Of a stretch of DNA of 64,000 nt, positions 61,998 to 64,000 are shown one piece after another (the first letter of the stretch is position 1; the number at the start of each line of letters is the position of its first letter). The DNA is from Gloeobacter morelensis MG652769 (GTDB lineage Bacteria > Cyanobacteriota > Cyanobacteriia > Gloeobacterales > Gloeobacteraceae): contig NZ_CP063845.1 in assembly GCF_021018745.1 (NCBI RefSeq), forward strand, positions 3,534,001 to 3,598,000. The letters run 5' to 3'. The position numbers and the translations under genes were made by a program. Under the pieces are notes generated by a model that did no database searches, was not told where the DNA came from, and worked only from the letters and a program-made list of their open reading frames with translations.

Positions 61998-64000
61998 GCG
62001 GTGTCCTCCGTATCGACAATCTCCGAGCGATCGAGCACCAACAGTTGCCGGAGTTGATCGGTACTCAGATCCGACAGCCAGTTCTCACCGGCGCTCACCA
62101 CCTGCTCGGCCAGAGCCTTTTTGCTTTCGATCAGGGCGTTGATGCGCTCTTCGAGTGTGCCGGTGCACACGTACTTGTAGACCTGTACGTTCTTGGTCTG
62201 GCCGATGCGGAAGACGCGGTCGGTGGCTTGATTCTCGACCGCCGGGTTCCACCAGCGGTCGAAGTGGAAGACGTGGTTGGCGCGGGTGAGGTTGAGGCCG
62301 ACCCCCCCCGCCTTCAACGACAGAATAAAAATCCGCGGCCCCTGCGGATCGTTCTGGAAGCGCTCGATCATCGCCTCGCGCTGGTTTTTGCTGGTGCCGC
62401 CGTAGAGAAAAAACACTTCTGAACCCAACTGGCGGCTCAGGTGCGCCTGCAGCAGGTGGCCCCACTCGGCGAACTGGGTAAAAATCAGCGCCCGCTCCTC
62501 CTCGGCGAGCACTTCTTCGAGCATCTCGCCCAGGCGGTTGAGCTTGCCCGAGCGATCCGCAAGCGGCCCGTCGTCGCCCAAGTAGTGGCTTGGGTGGTTG
62601 CAGATTTGCTTGAGTTTGACCAGGGTGGCAAGCACCGTCCCGCGCCGCTGGATGCCGGTGCTCTGTTCGATCTTGACGAGCGATTCGTTCACCACCCGCT
62701 CGTAGAGGGCCGCCTGCTCGGGCGTGAGCGGACAGAAGACGTTGGTCTCCTGTTTCTCCGGCAGATCCTGAATAATCTGCGGGTCGGATTTGAGCCGCCG
62801 CAGGATAAACGGCTGCACCAGCGCCTTGAGGGCGTTCGCCGAGGAGCGATCCCCGTACTTTTCGATCGGGACTGCGAAGCGGCGCTGAAAGAAGTTGCGC
62901 GCCCCCAGATAGCCGGGATTGAGAAAATCGAGGATTGACCACAGTTCTGCGAGGCGATTCTCGACCGGCGTACCGGTGAGGGCGATCCGAAAGCGCGCCG
63001 TCAGCTCCCGAATCGACTGGGTCTGCTTGGCGTCGGGGTTTTTGATGTTCTGGGCTTCGTCGAGCACCAGGCCCAACCATTCGACGCGCTTGAGATCTTT
63101 GCTGTCGCGCTGTACCAGGGCGTAGCTGCTGACGATGATTTGCTTTTTCTGGGCCGTCTCGACAAAATTGCGCCCCTTCGGCCGCCGCGCACCATGATGG
63201 ACATGTACAGACAAACCAGTAGAAAATTTCTTGATTTCTCTCTCCCAGTTTCCCATTACTGATGTGGGGCAAATCAGCAGCACAGGAGCATCAAGCTCAT
63301 TTTTTGAGTTAAGATACAAAAGGAATGCTATCAGCTCAATTGTCTTTCCGAGTCCCATGTCGTCGGCTAGGCAAGCACCCAGGCCCCACTTCTGCAAAAA
63401 GGCGAGCCAGCCGACGCCAATTTTTTGATAGGGTCGCAGGGTGCCCTTGAACCCCGGTGGTTCGTCGATAGGGGTGAGTTTGCGCTGGTCGGTGAGGGTC
63501 TCCAGCAGTTGCTGAATGGGGCCGGAGCTGTCGAAGTTGACGATGGGCAGCCCATCGATTTTGGGGGTGTCGCCGAAGTTGAGGCGCAGCACATCCTCCA
63601 GCGAAAGTCCGACTTGATCTTTGCGCGACTGCAAAAAGCTGCGGGCGGCGCGCACGTCCTGGGGGCGCAATTCGACCCAGTTGTCGTGGACTTTGACCAG
63701 AGGTTCAGAACTGGCGGCGAGGCGGTCGAACTCGGCGCGGCTCAGGGTTTTGCCCGCGAGCGACAGCTCCCATTTAAACGCGAGCAAGCTCTGCATGCCG
63801 AGGCCCGAGCCGTTGCGACCGGGCGCGTTCGCTTCGAGTTTGAGGCCCAGGCGGTTGCGCAGGCTACCCGCATCCGCGAGGCTTTCGGGCAACAACACCC
63901 CGAAGCCGCTGTCGCGCAGCCGCCAGGTAGCGGCTTTGAGAAACTGAAACGCCTCGACGGTGCTCACGGTACAGCAGGTGGGCTGGGGGACGAGCAACCC
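61994..64000 (-). CDS. SNF2/Rad54-family DEAD-like helicase, 5' end beyond the window
   Basis: About 667 residues of a SNF2-family ATPase; the reading frame is open to the window edge, so the N-terminus is missing. Motifs: Ia/I GACLADDMGLGKTIELIAF (Walker A), VLDEAQNIKNP (DEAQ, Walker B), ALTGTPVENR (III), and in the second half LIFTQFAEWG, ILSLKAGGVGLNLTRANHVFHFDRWWNPAVENQATDRVFRIGQ (V and VI). These ATPases translocate on DNA and remodel nucleoprotein. A 160-bp stretch at 63201-63360 (around motif I) has only about 41% GC, unlike the rest of the gene. It is upstream of and overlaps the SWIM gene. Confidence 0.92.
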   Translation of the reverse strand, partial: GLLVPQPTCCTVSTVEAFQFLKAATWRLRDSGFGVLLPESLADAGSLRNRLGLKLEANAPGRNGSGLGMQSLLAFKWELSLAGKTLSRAEFDRLAASSEPLVKVHDNWVELRPQDVRAARSFLQSRKDQVGLSLEDVLRLNFGDTPKIDGLPIVNFDSSGPIQQLLETLTDQRKLTPIDEPPGFKGTLRPYQKIGVGWLAFLQKWGLGACLADDMGLGKTIELIAFLLYLNSKNELDAPVLLICPTSVMGNWEREIKKFSTGLSVHVHHGARRPKGRNFVETAQKKQIIVSSYALVQRDSKDLKRVEWLGLVLDEAQNIKNPDAKQTQSIRELTARFRIALTGTPVENRLAELWSILDFLNPGYLGARNFFQRRFAVPIEKYGDRSSANALKALVQPFILRRLKSDPQIIQDLPEKQETNVFCPLTPEQAALYERVVNESLVKIEQSTGIQRRGTVLATLVKLKQICNHPSHYLGDDGPLADRSGKLNRLGEMLEEVLAEEERALIFTQFAEWGHLLQAHLSRQLGSEVFFLYGGTSKNQREAMIERFQNDPQGPRIFILSLKAGGVGLNLTRANHVFHFDRWWNPAVENQATDRVFRIGQTKNVQVYKYVCTGTLEERINALIESKKALAEQVVSAGENWLSDLSTDQLRQLLVLDRSEIVDTEDTA

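Overview
The window looks like chromosomal DNA of a cyanobacterium close to Gloeobacter. This is an inference from gene content, not a database match. The evidence is a GC-rich background, a divergent PsbO (photosystem II manganese-stabilising protein), the magnesium chelatase subunit ChlH, a 1534-residue ferredoxin-type glutamate synthase, an acyl-lipid desaturase of the DesA kind, and a CruF/CruG pair for glycosylated monocyclic or acyclic carotenoids. An RNase E with a near C-terminal arginine run and four Uma2-family genes also fit. There is one tRNA (Pro, anticodon CGG). I see no rRNA and no CRISPR array.

Layout. 1-9.4 kb is the accessory-looking end: a truncated M28 peptidase, two closely similar Uma2 genes flanking an erythromycin-esterase gene, and an IS4-family element with a 9-bp target duplication splitting that gene. 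Next comes an XPB-like helicase/Bax1 (DUF790) nuclease pair that has been split by two AT-rich genes, a membrane protein and a PIN-domain nuclease. 9.4-16.8 kb holds a cell-wall hydrolase, DUF3616, TldE/PmbA, TerB-like, GT1 glycosyltransferase, PotD-like and Uma2 genes. 16.8-24.2 kb holds cruG-cruF, a secreted protein overlapping tsaD, a hypothetical gene overlapping a HAD gene, an Rpn-like nuclease and an FHA protein. 24.7-34.8 kb is housekeeping: gltS, rnhB-rne, rimM and an aldehyde dehydrogenase. 34.8-44 kb holds Uma2, a TIGR03032 protein, chlH, desA and a DapL-like aminotransferase. 44-49 kb holds a TonB-dependent receptor, a small cyanobacterial protein and the grxC-gshB operon. 49-56.5 kb holds a CbbY-like phosphatase, a catalytic/non-catalytic M16 peptidase pair, a matrixin-like protein that has lost its zinc motif, a carotenoid oxygenase and truB. 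56.5-64 kb holds psbO with a visible promoter and terminator, fabH, a PgpH-like HD phosphohydrolase, tRNA-Pro, and a SWIM/SNF2 pair running off the right edge.

How genes work together. Several pairs are translationally coupled by overlapping or abutting stop/start codons: cruF-cruG, the secreted protein with tsaD, the 327-residue hypothetical with the HAD gene, grxC-gshB, the two M16 genes, and SWIM with SNF2. Photosynthesis genes (chlH, psbO) and carotenoid genes (cruF/cruG, carotenoid oxygenase) are scattered singly, as is usual in cyanobacteria.

Most notable signals. These are the interrupted XPB-Bax1 module; the IS insertion in the esterase, which would rejoin in frame; a lipoprotein signal on PsbO with an inverted repeat in its leader; a hairpin just upstream of the rne ribosome-binding site; the split-site M16 pair; the zinc-less matrixin-like protein with a TonB-like N-terminus; and a 160-bp low-GC patch inside the SNF2 helicase gene.
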